A stretch of 36,700 bases of DNA, from the NCBI GenBank assembly GCA_965371945.1, contig CBDVAK010000001.1, forward strand, positions 1 to 36,700, written 5' to 3'. This document shows positions 16,908-34,209 of the stretch, in pieces. The position numbers and the translations under genes were made by a program. Origin of the DNA: CBDVAK01 sp965371945 (lineage in GTDB: Bacteria > Pseudomonadota > Gammaproteobacteria > Competibacterales > JAHEDQ01). The stretch's first letter is position 1; the number at the start of each line of letters is the position of its first letter. The notes under the pieces were generated by a model. The model saw only the letters and a list, made by a program, of their open reading frames with translations, searched no databases and was not told the origin of the DNA.

Positions 16908-17732
16908 CTACTTGCTGCGACGACGCACGATAAAACGATCGGTGCGTTTGTTCCTGCGCGTCTTGTAACCCTTGGTCGGCACACCCCACGGTGACACCGG
17001 GTGGCGCCCGCCCGAGGTGCGGCCCTCGCCACCACCATGCGGGTGATCCACCGGATTCATGACCACCCCGCGCACTGTGGGGCGCACCCCACGCCAGCGC
17101 TTGGCGCCAGCCTTGCCCAACGAGCGCAGACCATGCTCGGCATTGCCCACTTCACCGATCGTCGCGCGGCACTGCACGTGCAGCTTGCGCATCTCACCGG
17201 AACGCAACCGCAGGGTCGCGTAGTTGCCGTCGCGCGCCAGCAACTGAGCCGAGGCACCCGCACTGCGCGCCATCTGCGCGCCCTTGCCGGGCTTCAACTC
17301 CATGCAGTGCACGGTCGTACCTACGGGAATGCTGCGAATCGGCAGGGCGTTGCCTGGCTTGATCGGTGCATCCTCCCCGGAAGCCAGCAACGCACCAACC
17401 TCGACCCCGCGGGGCGCGATAATATACCTGCGTTCGCCGTCTGCGTAAAGTAGCAAAGCGATATGCGCGCTGCGGTTGGGATCGTATTCAATATGCTCCA
17501 CCCGGGCCTGCACACCGTCCTTGTTACGACGAAAATCAATGATCCGGTAACGGCGCTTGTGACCGCCGCCACGATGACGGGTGGTGATCCGCCCGGCGTT
17601 GTTGCGGCCACCGCTACGCTTCTTGTCGGCTAGCAGCGGGCCGTAGGGATCTCCCTTGTGCAAACCCGGTGTCACCACCTTGACGACGAAGCGCCGGCCC
17701 GGTGAAGTCGGTTTGGTTTTGACTAGTGCCAT
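16908..17732 (-). CDS. rplB: 50S ribosomal protein L2 (uL2)
   Basis: Binds 23S rRNA near the peptidyl-transferase centre and is required for subunit association. The start MALVKTKPTSPGRRFVVKV gives 274 residues. HRGGGHKRRYRIIDFRR and the conserved loop VMNPVDHPHGGGEGRTSGG, with the His equivalent to E. coli H229, are intact. The upstream gap from rplW carries a long inverted repeat (17772-17817), and the SD here is only modest (AGGA close to the ATG). Confidence 0.98.
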   Translation of the reverse strand: MALVKTKPTSPGRRFVVKVVTPGLHKGDPYGPLLADKKRSGGRNNAGRITTRHRGGGHKRRYRIIDFRRNKDGVQARVEHIEYDPNRSAHIALLLYADGERRYIIAPRGVEVGALLASGEDAPIKPGNALPIRSIPVGTTVHCMELKPGKGAQMARSAGASAQLLARDGNYATLRLRSGEMRKLHVQCRATIGEVGNAEHGLRSLGKAGAKRWRGVRPTVRGVVMNPVDHPHGGGEGRTSGGRHPVSPWGVPTKGYKTRRNKRTDRFIVRRRSK

Positions 17733-17771
17733 GTTCCTATACCCTGAGAGCAAGCAGACTGCGGTAACGCG

Positions 17772-17817
17772 CTAGGAGGCTGTCCGAGAACAGCGAGTTA
17801 CTCGGACAGCCTCCTAG
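17772..17817. repeat. Perfect 17-bp inverted repeat with 12-base loop at the rplW stop
   Basis: CTAGGAGGCTGTCCGAG at 17772-17788 is exactly complementary to 17801-17817, with a 12-base spacer. The arm nearest rplW contains its TAG stop. The inner GGAGGCTGTCCGAG arms are flanked by TA on both sides, as expected for a TA-duplicating element. There is no T-tract on either strand, so it is not an ordinary terminator. Reconstruction without the element still gives a TAG stop for rplW. Confidence 0.8.
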
Positions 17818-18113
17818 TCCACTACAATCGAAAAATCGATGTCGTACCCCGGCATCAGAGTGACATAGGCCTTGCGAACATCCGCGCGCCGGCCCTGCAT
17901 ACGACCAAAGCGTTTGCTCTTGCCCTTGATCGAGACCACATTGACAGCCTTGACCTCGACCTTGAACAGACCTTCCACCGCCTGCTTTATTTCCGGCTTG
18001 GTGGCACCCGAGGCCACCTTGAACACCACCTGGTTGGCAGCATCGCCCACCAGTGCGCTCTTTTCGGAAACGTGCGGCCCCAGCAGCACCTTGAACAGTC
18101 GTTCCTGGTTCAC
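17814..18113 (-). CDS. rplW: 50S ribosomal protein L23 (uL23)
   Basis: Exit-tunnel-rim protein that docks trigger factor and SRP. The 99 residues (E. coli 100) begin MNQERLFKVLLGPHVSEKSA and contain ATKPEIKQAVEGLFKVEVKAVN and FGRMQGRRADVRKAYVTL. The start codon is GTG and overlaps the rplD stop by four bases (GTGA). Its TAG stop is inside a long palindrome. Confidence 0.97.
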   Translation of the reverse strand: MNQERLFKVLLGPHVSEKSALVGDAANQVVFKVASGATKPEIKQAVEGLFKVEVKAVNVVSIKGKSKRFGRMQGRRADVRKAYVTLMPGYDIDFSIVVD

Positions 18114-18730
18114 GACAGCTTCTCCTCGAGGCGTTTGAACGCGTCCACGGTCATGACGATCTGATCGGCGCCGACCAGATTGGCCGGGTTCAACCCCGCC
18201 ACATCGGTCACCTCAACGCCGGGAATATTACGCCCGGCCAGGTACACACCGGTATCCATAGGCTCAACCACGATCAACGGCCGCTGCAAACCCATTTCCT
18301 GGATCCTGGATGCCAGCAGACCGGTTTTCGGCTCAGCCAGCGAGAACTCTTCGACGACCGTGATCCGCTCCTGACGCAGCAACTCGGAGAAGATGGCGCG
18401 CATCGCCGAGCGATACATCTTGCGATTGACCTTCTGGGCATGACTGCGCGGGCGGGCCGCAAAAGTCACTCCGCCACTGCGCCAGATGGGGCTGCGGCTG
18501 GTCCCTGCGCGAGCCCGGCCGGTACCCTTCTGACGCCAGGGCTTGGCGCCGCCGCCTCTGACATCGGCGCGACTCTTCTGAGCCTTGGTGCCGGCGCGTC
18601 CGCCAGCCAGATAGGCGATCACCACCTGATGCACCAGCGCTTCGTTGAATACACAGCCGAAAGCGTCGTCGGAAACGTTCAGGCTGGTGCCGGAAGCCTC
18701 ACCCGCAGTGTTCTTGATCTGGATATCCAT
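18110..18730 (-). CDS. rplD: 50S ribosomal protein L4 (uL4)
   Basis: Primary 23S binder lining the exit tunnel. In E. coli it also controls the S10 operon through the leader and binds RNase E. The start MDIQIKNTAGEASG gives 206 residues (E. coli 201); the SD TGAGGG overlaps the rplC stop. Marks include FNEALVHQVVIAYLAGGRAGTKAQKSRADV split around residue 35, KPWRQKGTGRARAGTSRSPIW (tunnel loop) and GGVTFAARPRSH. Because rpsJ follows tuf by six bases, no E. coli-type S10 leader exists here for L4 to act on. Confidence 0.97.
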   Translation of the reverse strand: MDIQIKNTAGEASGTSLNVSDDAFGCVFNEALVHQVVIAYLAGGRAGTKAQKSRADVRGGGAKPWRQKGTGRARAGTSRSPIWRSGGVTFAARPRSHAQKVNRKMYRSAMRAIFSELLRQERITVVEEFSLAEPKTGLLASRIQEMGLQRPLIVVEPMDTGVYLAGRNIPGVEVTDVAGLNPANLVGADQIVMTVDAFKRLEEKLS

Positions 18731-18740
18731 TGCTCTGCCC

Positions 18741-19385
18741 TCAACCCCGCGCCTTGACCGACGGTCGCACGATGACATCACCACCCTTGGGACCGGGAAC
18801 CGCTCCTTTCACCAGCAGCAGGTTGCGCTCGCTGTCGACCCGCACCAGCTCCAGATTCTGGATGGTGCGCCGAACATTGCCCATGTGACCGGCCATCTTC
18901 TTGCCCTTGAACACCCTGCCGGGGGACTGGTTCTGGCCGATCGAACCCGGCACGCGATGTGACAAGGAGTTACCGTGGGTGTTGCGCTGACCACAAAAAT
19001 GGTGACGCTTGATGGTGCCGGCGAAACCTTTTCCGATCGTGGTGCCACTCACATCCACCCGCTTGACGTCGCTGAACGCCTCGACCGTAATCTCGGCGCC
19101 CACTTCCAGATCCACGGAGCTACCGGGTCGCAGCCGCAACTCCCAGAGGCCTCTGCCGGCCATGACACCGGCCTTGGCGAAGGTTCCGGCCTGGGGTCGG
19201 TTGACACGGTTGGCGTGGCGGGTTCCGGTAGTCACCTGCACCGCCTCAAAGCCGTCTTGCTCAGTGGTCCTGACAGCGGTCACCCGGTTGGGTTCCAACT
19301 CGATCACGGTCACCGGTATGGAAGCACCTTCATCGGTGAACAGCCGGGTCATGCCGAGCTTGCGGCCAATTGCTCCAATTGCCAT
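18741..19385 (-). CDS. rplC: 50S ribosomal protein L3 (uL3)
   Basis: Early-assembly protein near the peptidyl-transferase centre. The start MAIGAIGRKLGMTRLFTDEG gives 214 residues (E. coli 209), with GGAG nine bases upstream. The loop HGNSLSHRVPGSIGQNQSPG contains the Gln that PrmB methylates in E. coli, and KGKKMAGHMGN follows. The 77-base gap from rpsJ holds a weak six-base stem (GAGGGG/CCCCTC) only. Confidence 0.97.
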   Translation of the reverse strand: MAIGAIGRKLGMTRLFTDEGASIPVTVIELEPNRVTAVRTTEQDGFEAVQVTTGTRHANRVNRPQAGTFAKAGVMAGRGLWELRLRPGSSVDLEVGAEITVEAFSDVKRVDVSGTTIGKGFAGTIKRHHFCGQRNTHGNSLSHRVPGSIGQNQSPGRVFKGKKMAGHMGNVRRTIQNLELVRVDSERNLLLVKGAVPGPKGGDVIVRPSVKARG

Positions 19386-19462
19386 ATTTATGTACTCCAC
19401 AAACGCGTTTCCGACCGAGAGGAGGGGTGGCAAGGCCCCTCATCGGACTGACAACGCCTGCT

Positions 19463-19774
19463 TCAGTTGAGTTTGATCTGTACGTCCACACCGGCGGCGA
19501 GATCCAGCCGCATCAGCGCATCGACCGTCTTCTCGGTAGGGTCGACGATATCGATCAAGCGCTTGTGGGTACGGATTTCGTACTGGTCCCGCGCGTCCTT
19601 GTTGACGTGTGGTGAGATCAGCACCGTAAAGCGCTCCTTGCGGGTCGGCAGCGGCACCGGCCCCCGCACCTGTGCACCGGTGCGCCGGGCGGTCTCGACG
19701 ATTTCCCGCGTCGACTGGTCGATCAAACGATGATCGAACGCTTTGAGGCGGATACGTATGGTTTGATTTGACAT
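19463..19774 (-). CDS. rpsJ: 30S ribosomal protein S10 / NusE (uS10)
   Basis: 30S head protein that also acts as NusE, binding NusG and NusB in antitermination and transcription-translation coupling. The 103 residues match E. coli. Marks include IRIRLKAFDHRLIDQSTREIV, GPVPLPTRKERFTVLISPHVNKDARDQ and RTHKRLIDIVDPTEKTVDALM. It starts six bases after the tuf stop, so the S10 genes are fused to the str transcript. Confidence 0.98.
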   Translation of the reverse strand: MSNQTIRIRLKAFDHRLIDQSTREIVETARRTGAQVRGPVPLPTRKERFTVLISPHVNKDARDQYEIRTHKRLIDIVDPTEKTVDALMRLDLAAGVDVQIKLN

Positions 19775-19780
19775 CTTCGT

Positions 19781-20971
<1,191 letters not shown>

Positions 20972-21031
20972 GGGAAAATACCTCTCAGTCTCTATCCAAC
21001 TCTTAACCCAAATACTCGCGAAATCTTCTAC

Positions 21032-23128
21032 TTACGAAGCTTTCTTGATGACCTCTTCAGCCACGTTGTTCGGCGCTTCCGCGTAACGGCTGAACTCCAT
21101 CGAGTAGGTCGCCCTGCCCTGGGTCGCGGAACGCAGATCGGTCGCATACCCGAACATCATCGCCAACGGCACTTCGGCCCGGATCACCTTGCCGGCGGGG
21201 CCGTCCTCCATGCCCTGGACGATGCCACGGCGACGGTTGAGATCACCCATGACGTCGCCCATGTAGTCCTCCGGCGTCACCACCTCGACCTTCATCATCG
21301 GCTCCAGCAATACCGGGTCGGCCTTCTGGACCCCGGACCTGACCGCCATCGAGCCGGCAACCTTGAAAGCCATTTCGTTGGAATCGACGTCGTGATAGGA
21401 ACCGTCGTACAGGGTGACCTTGACATCCACCAACGGATAGCCCGCCAGCACTCCGTTCTCGAGTTGCTGGGCAACGCCCTTGCCCACCGCCGGAATATAC
21501 TCGCGCGGCACCACGCCACCGACGATCTGGTTGACGAACTCAAAGCCAGCACCGGACTCCTGTGGCTCCAGCCGCAACCAGACGTGGCCATACTGACCTC
21601 GACCACCGGTCTGGCGCACGAACTTGCCTTCCGACTCGACGGTCTTGCGAATCGCTTCGCGGTAAGCCACCTGCGGTGCGCCGACGTTGGCCTCGACCTT
21701 GAACTCGCGACGCATGCGGTCGACGATGATGTCGAGATGCAGTTCGCCCATACCGGAAATGATGGTCTGCCCCGATTCCTCATCGGTATGGACCCGAAAC
21801 GATGGATCCTCCTGGGCCAGCTTGCCCAGCGCCACACCCATCTTTTCCTGGTCGACCTTGGTCTTGGGCTCCACCGCGACCGAGATCACCGGCTCCGGAA
21901 ACTCCATCCGCTCCAGCGTGATGATTTGCTTGCGATCACACAAGGTCTCGCCGGTGGTGACATCCTTGAGCCCCACCGCGGCGGCAATATCCCCGGCTCG
22001 CACTTCCTTGATCTCCTCGCGGGAGTTGGAGTGCATCTGCAGGATGCGACCAATTCTTTCACGACGATCCTTGACCGGGTTGTACACCGTGTCGCCGGAG
22101 TTCAGAACACCCGAGTACACGCGGAAGAACGTCAGCGTGCCGACAAACGGATCGGTGGCGATCTTGAACGCCAGCGCGGCAAACGGAGCCTGGTCCGACG
22201 AGGGCCGCTCGGCCTCAGTCTCGCCATCGTCGAGTAGGCCCTTGATCGGCGGCACATCGCTAGGCGCCGGCAAATAGTGGATCAACCCATCGAGCACGGC
22301 CTGCACGCCCTTGTTCTTGAACGCCGAACCGCACATGGTCGGCACGATCTGGTTGGCCAGCGTGCGTTGGCGGATACCGGCACGAATCTCTTCCTCGTCG
22401 AGTTCACCCTCTTCGAGGTACTTCTCCATCAACTCGTCGTTGGCCTCTGCGGCGACTTCAATCAGACGCTCGCGCCACTCGCCACAGGCCTGGACCATAT
22501 CAGCCGGGATGTCGATCTCCTGGTGACTCATGCCCTGGGTATCCTCTTCCCAGATCATTCCACGCATGCTCACCAGGTCGACGATGCCGACAAAGCCTTC
22601 CTCGGCACCGATCGGCAGCTGCAGCGGTACCGCGTGCGCTCCCAGGCGTTCGCCGATCTGCCCCACCACACGCAGGAAATCGGCTCCGGCACGGTCCATC
22701 TTGTTGACGAAAGCAATGCGGGGGACGCCGTACTTGTTGGCCTGGCGCCATACTGTCTCGGATTGTGGCTCGACACCGCCGACCGCGCAGAATACCGCCA
22801 CGGCGCCGTCGAGCACACGCAGCGAACGCTCCACCTCGATGGTGAAATCGACGTGCCCGGGAGTATCGATGATATTGACCCGATGCTCCGGAAACTGTTG
22901 GTCCATGCCCGACCAGAAGCAGGTGGTGGCAGCGGAGGTAATGGTGATTCCGCGCTCCTGTTCCTGTTCCATCCAGTCCATGACCGCGGCACCGTCGTGG
23001 ACCTCACCAATCTTGTGCGATACCCCGGTGTAAAACAGGATACGCTCGGTGGTGGTGGTCTTGCCGGCATCGATGTGAGCCATGATGCCAACGTTCCGGT
23101 ACCGCTCAATAGGGGTCTTGCGAGCCAC
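21032..23128 (-). CDS. fusA: Elongation factor G
   Basis: Translocation GTPase. The start is a GTG (MARKTPIERYRNVGIMAHI, 698 residues; E. coli 704) eight bases after GAGGG; a TTG two codons upstream is only two bases from the SD and was rejected. G1 is AHIDAGKTTTTER, G3 DTPGHVDFT and G4 NKMDRAGADF. Domain IV loop sequences YGHVWLRLEPQE and the C-terminal domain (PEDYMGDVMGDLNRRRG) are complete. No fusidic-acid resistance change can be judged reliably by eye. It lies between rpsG and tuf. Confidence 0.98.
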   Translation of the reverse strand: MARKTPIERYRNVGIMAHIDAGKTTTTERILFYTGVSHKIGEVHDGAAVMDWMEQEQERGITITSAATTCFWSGMDQQFPEHRVNIIDTPGHVDFTIEVERSLRVLDGAVAVFCAVGGVEPQSETVWRQANKYGVPRIAFVNKMDRAGADFLRVVGQIGERLGAHAVPLQLPIGAEEGFVGIVDLVSMRGMIWEEDTQGMSHQEIDIPADMVQACGEWRERLIEVAAEANDELMEKYLEEGELDEEEIRAGIRQRTLANQIVPTMCGSAFKNKGVQAVLDGLIHYLPAPSDVPPIKGLLDDGETEAERPSSDQAPFAALAFKIATDPFVGTLTFFRVYSGVLNSGDTVYNPVKDRRERIGRILQMHSNSREEIKEVRAGDIAAAVGLKDVTTGETLCDRKQIITLERMEFPEPVISVAVEPKTKVDQEKMGVALGKLAQEDPSFRVHTDEESGQTIISGMGELHLDIIVDRMRREFKVEANVGAPQVAYREAIRKTVESEGKFVRQTGGRGQYGHVWLRLEPQESGAGFEFVNQIVGGVVPREYIPAVGKGVAQQLENGVLAGYPLVDVKVTLYDGSYHDVDSNEMAFKVAGSMAVRSGVQKADPVLLEPMMKVEVVTPEDYMGDVMGDLNRRRGIVQGMEDGPAGKVIRAEVPLAMMFGYATDLRSATQGRATYSMEFSRYAEAPNNVAEEVIKKAS

Positions 23129-23145
23129 TTCCAAGTCCCTCGTAA

Positions 23146-23616
23146 TTACCAGCGATAGTGGGCGAACGCCTTGTTCGCCTCCGCCATACGGTGGGTATCT
23201 TCACGCCTTTTGACCGCCGACCCACGGCTTTCCGCGGCATCCATCAGTTCACCGGCGAGCCTTTGCGCCATCGATTTCTCACTGCGCTTGCGGGCCGCGT
23301 CAATCAGCCAGCGCATGGCCAGCGCGGTACGCCGCACCTGGCGTACCTCCACCGGAACCTGATAGGTCGCGCCCCCGACCCGCCGCGACTTCACCTCGAC
23401 CATCGGTCGCACATTCTCAAGCGCATCCTCGAGCACAACCATGGGCTCGCGCCGGGTACGCTGCTCGATACTGTCCAGCGCCACGTAGATCATGGTTTCG
23501 GCGATCGATTTCTTGCCATCACGCATCAGCATGTTGACGAACTTGGTCAGCAGTTCGCTGCCGAATTTTGGATCCGGCAGGATGGCGCGTTTCGGGACTT
23601 CTCTTCTGCGCGGCAT
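23146..23616 (-). CDS. rpsG: 30S ribosomal protein S7 (uS7)
   Basis: Assembly initiator of the 30S head; in E. coli also the str operon repressor. The 156 residues start MPRRREVPKRAILPDPKFGSELL (short family form without the K-12 tail), with SRRVGGATYQVPVEVR and the C-terminal SRGSAVKRREDTHRMAEANKAFAHYRW region. The 42-base rpsL-rpsG gap is the usual place of S7 autoregulation in E. coli; I see no clear matching structure. Confidence 0.98.
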   Translation of the reverse strand: MPRRREVPKRAILPDPKFGSELLTKFVNMLMRDGKKSIAETMIYVALDSIEQRTRREPMVVLEDALENVRPMVEVKSRRVGGATYQVPVEVRQVRRTALAMRWLIDAARKRSEKSMAQRLAGELMDAAESRGSAVKRREDTHRMAEANKAFAHYRW

Positions 23617-23658
23617 GGATGACTACCCTTGTGTCTGAATCAGCGCTGCAACCGGCGC

Positions 23659-24033
23659 TCAGGATTTGGGGCGCTTGGCGCCGTACTTGGAACGACCCTG
23701 GCGACGACTGGAGACACCCGCGGTGTCCAGGGCGCCACGTATGGTGTGATAGCGCACACCCGGCAGATCCTTGACACGACCGCCGCGGATCAGCACCACG
23801 GAGTGTTCCTGCAGGTTGTGGCCTTCGCCACCGATATAGCTGGTGACCTCGTAGCCGTTGGTGAGCCGCACACGCGCCACCTTGCGCAACGCCGAGTTGG
23901 GCTTTTTCGGTGTCGTCGTGTAAACGCGGGTGCAGACACCGCGCCGCTGCGGACACGCCTCGAGGGCGGGCACGTTGCTATCGGCTTTCTTACGCGAGCG
24001 CGGCTTGCGCACCAATTGGTTAATCGTTGCCAT
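23659..24033 (-). CDS. rpsL: 30S ribosomal protein S12 (uS12)
   Basis: Decoding-centre protein controlling accuracy. The 124 residues match E. coli. TTTPKKPNSALRKVARVRL carries Lys43 and GGRVKDLPGVRYHTIRG carries Lys88, both wild type at streptomycin-resistance positions; Asp89 is the RimO methylthiolation site. It is the first gene after the str promoter at 24099-24127 with a leader of about 59 nt. Confidence 0.98.
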   Translation of the reverse strand: MATINQLVRKPRSRKKADSNVPALEACPQRRGVCTRVYTTTPKKPNSALRKVARVRLTNGYEVTSYIGGEGHNLQEHSVVLIRGGRVKDLPGVRYHTIRGALDTAGVSSRRQGRSKYGAKRPKS

Positions 24034-24098
24034 CAGGCACTTACTCCAGATTTCCCGGGGTCTGACTCGACCGGCTACCTGTTCGACGAAGGCGCGGG

Positions 24099-24127
24099 AT
24101 TGTATGGGTCACCCCCCGCACTGTCAA
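24099..24127 (-). promoter_or_regulatory. Near-consensus sigma70 promoter of the str/S10/spc transcript
   Basis: On the minus strand TTGACA (24122-24127), a 17-base spacer and TACAAT (24099-24104) match the sigma70 consensus in 11 of 12 positions. It sits between the rpoC terminator and rpsL; predicted start is near 24092. Confidence 0.85.
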
Positions 24128-24154
24128 GCCGGCTCCGGTGGGGTATGAAAAATT

Positions 24155-24190
24155 CGTAAAAACAAAGGCAAGCGCCCCGGTCGGGGCGCT
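24155..24190 (-). terminator. Intrinsic terminator after rpoC
   Basis: AGCGCCCC and GGGGCGCT (24171-24190) form an eight-base stem with a four-base loop, followed on the minus strand by TGCCTTTGTTTTTACG. It lies 48 bases after the rpoC stop and separates the rpoBC transcript from the str transcript. Confidence 0.87.
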
Positions 24191-24238
24191 GTCACCCGGC
24201 CGCGCGGGTTCGCCGCCGGACTGCGAGCCGGTATAGAC

Positions 24239-28624
<4,386 letters not shown>

Positions 28625-28685
28625 TGGCCGCTCACTGTGTTTGATTGCCGGGCGAGTGTTGCCTGTTCAAGGCCTGTCACGCGGT

Positions 28686-32762
<4,077 letters not shown>

Positions 32763-32934
32763 CGTAATTCCTCGACGCGTCGCGCGCGTCAGATACGCTC
32801 AGCATAGCGGCCGGCTGGCACTGCCCCGCGGACGACACGGTCACCAACGCCACACCGGCCGGCAATGGCACTGGCTGGAGCCTCAACCCGAAGGGCTCCC
32901 GGGGACCCGAACCCGACAGGCTCCCGAAACCGAA

Positions 32935-32958
32935 GCGGCAGGCCCTGCGGCCTGCCGC
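32935..32958 (-). promoter_or_regulatory. GC-rich hairpin in the rplL-rpoB gap (possible attenuator or processing site)
   Basis: A perfect ten-base stem (GCGGCAGGCC/GGCCTGCCGC) with a four-base loop begins about ten bases after the rplL stop. No T-tract follows. In E. coli this gap holds a partial terminator and an RNase III site that set the rpoB:rplL ratio; the role here is inferred from position. The rest of the gap (32763-32934) holds further GC-rich short repeats but no gene or clear promoter. Confidence 0.55.
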
Positions 32959-32968
32959 CTGCGGCGGA

Positions 32969-33346
32969 CTACTTGATCTCGACCGTTGCGCCGGCCTCTT
33001 CCAACTGCTTCTTGAGGTCTTCCGATTCTTCCTTGGGCACCCCCTCCTTGACCGGCGTGGGCGCACTTTCCACCAACCCCTTGGCTTCCTTGAGCCCAAG
33101 ACCGGTAATCGCGCGCACTACCTTGATCACGGAGATCTTGTTGGCACCGAATGACGTCATCACCACGTCGAACTCGGTCTGCTCTTCCTCGGGGGCGGCA
33201 TCGGCGGCGGCTGCGGCCGGGGCTGCTGCCACGGCGGCGGCTGCGGTGACACCGAACTTCTCTTCCATAGCGGAGATCAGGTCGACGACCTCCATCACGG
33301 TCATGCTTGAAATGGCATCAAGGATTTCTTCCTTGGATACGGCCAT
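32969..33346 (-). CDS. rplL: 50S ribosomal protein L7/L12 (bL12)
   Basis: Stalk protein that recruits translational GTPases. The start MAVSKEEILDAISSMTVMEVV gives 125 residues, with AGGAG seven bases upstream; a frame six codons longer was rejected. The N-terminal dimerisation domain is followed by an Ala-rich hinge (residues about 35-52) and the C-terminal domain with KISVIKVVRAITGLGLKEAK and the factor-binding helix LVESAPTPVKEGV. Confidence 0.98.
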   Translation of the reverse strand: MAVSKEEILDAISSMTVMEVVDLISAMEEKFGVTAAAAVAAAPAAAAADAAPEEEQTEFDVVMTSFGANKISVIKVVRAITGLGLKEAKGLVESAPTPVKEGVPKEESEDLKKQLEEAGATVEIK

Positions 33347-33404
33347 GGTCTTGCTCCTGGTCAATCGGTTTGAATGATGAAAAATATCCGAAGCGCAAAG
33401 CGAC

Positions 33405-33932
33405 TCAGGCGGCTTCCTTGTGCTGGCGGACAGCCTCCAGGGTACGTACCAGCTTGGCCGGCACCTCCCTGAAGGTGATCGCCAGCTTGGTCACCGGTGC
33501 CTGCATGGTCGCCATCAGCATGCTCAGCGCCTGCTCGCGGGTCGGCATACTGGCGAGGCGATCGAGATCGCTTGCCGGCAGCAACTGGCCACCAAAGGCC
33601 AGCATCTTCACCTCGAGCTTGTCGTGCTCTTTGGCAAAACCCTTCAGCAGTCGGGCAGCGGCACCCGGGTCCTCCAGAGAGAACGCCAGCGCCAACGGCC
33701 CGCTCAGACCTTCCCGCAGACATTCGAAGTCAGTACCCTCGAGCGCCCTGCGGGCTAACGAGTTCTTGACTACCCGCAGATAGATCTGATTGCTGCGGGC
33801 CTGCGCCCGCAATTCCGTCATTTCCACCACCGTGAGACCACGGTAGTCGGCGGCAACCACGGAATGCGCCTTACCTGCAACTTCGGCAACTTCGGCCACA
33901 ACGGCCTTTTTCTGATCCAAGGTCAGGCTCAT
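33405..33932 (-). CDS. rplJ: 50S ribosomal protein L10 (uL10)
   Basis: Stalk base that carries the L7/L12 dimers; with L12 it represses its own mRNA in E. coli. The start MSLTLDQKKAVVAEVAEVA gives 175 residues (E. coli 165), and the 39-codon longer frame runs through the leader. Marks include VVAADYRGLTVVEMTELRAQAR, RVVKNSLARRALEGTDFECL and the C-terminal L12-binding helix ending VRQHKEAA. It is preceded by a 277-base leader. Confidence 0.97.
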   Translation of the reverse strand: MSLTLDQKKAVVAEVAEVAGKAHSVVAADYRGLTVVEMTELRAQARSNQIYLRVVKNSLARRALEGTDFECLREGLSGPLALAFSLEDPGAAARLLKGFAKEHDKLEVKMLAFGGQLLPASDLDRLASMPTREQALSMLMATMQAPVTKLAITFREVPAKLVRTLEAVRQHKEAA

Positions 33933-34209
33933 TTCACTCCACCTCACGACAACCAGCCACGGCTTGTGGCCATTGCTGCCGGTTTGGTTGGCAAATACCG
34001 ACCGGTTCGCACCGGTCGTCCCAACGTTCGCCGATACCAGGAGAATCACAACTCTCCCCGCAGGGCGCGCGTCTGCGTTGGCGGATGGCTGTCACCATCG
34101 ATTAAGCCCCGTTACCAGGACACCAACGGTCTTTGACGGCTGCACCGGAACCCGCCCGGCGACAACCCCAAAGTTCCCTGATGCCCGCTCATGCGGGCAT
34201 CACAATTCG
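33933..34209 (-). promoter_or_regulatory. rplA-rplJ intergenic leader, probable L10/L12 autoregulatory region
   Basis: The longest gene-free stretch in the window. It contains a nine-base stem GATGCCCGC/GCGGGCATC with a four-base loop (34180-34201) nine bases after the rplA stop, lacking a T-tract. It also contains an eight-base stem CGACCGGT/ACCGGTCG closed by a GCGA tetraloop (33999-34018), and a five-base stem GCCAC/GTGGC nearer the rplJ SD. Position matches the L10 leader of E. coli, which binds L10(L12)4. TTGGTG-N16-TAATCG is a possible weak promoter but not convincing. Confidence 0.55.

Noticed and set aside
17772..17817. The inverted repeat as an ordinary intrinsic terminator
   Set aside because: Neither side has a T-run, and termination here would remove rplB and the rest of S10.
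33933..34049. N-terminal extension of L10 through the leader
   Set aside because: The extra 39 residues match no L10 protein, and a proper SD precedes the internal ATG at 33932; similar over-long starts were trimmed for L17, L18, L6, S8, S14, L5, L22, S19, L2, L4, L3, L12 and NusG.
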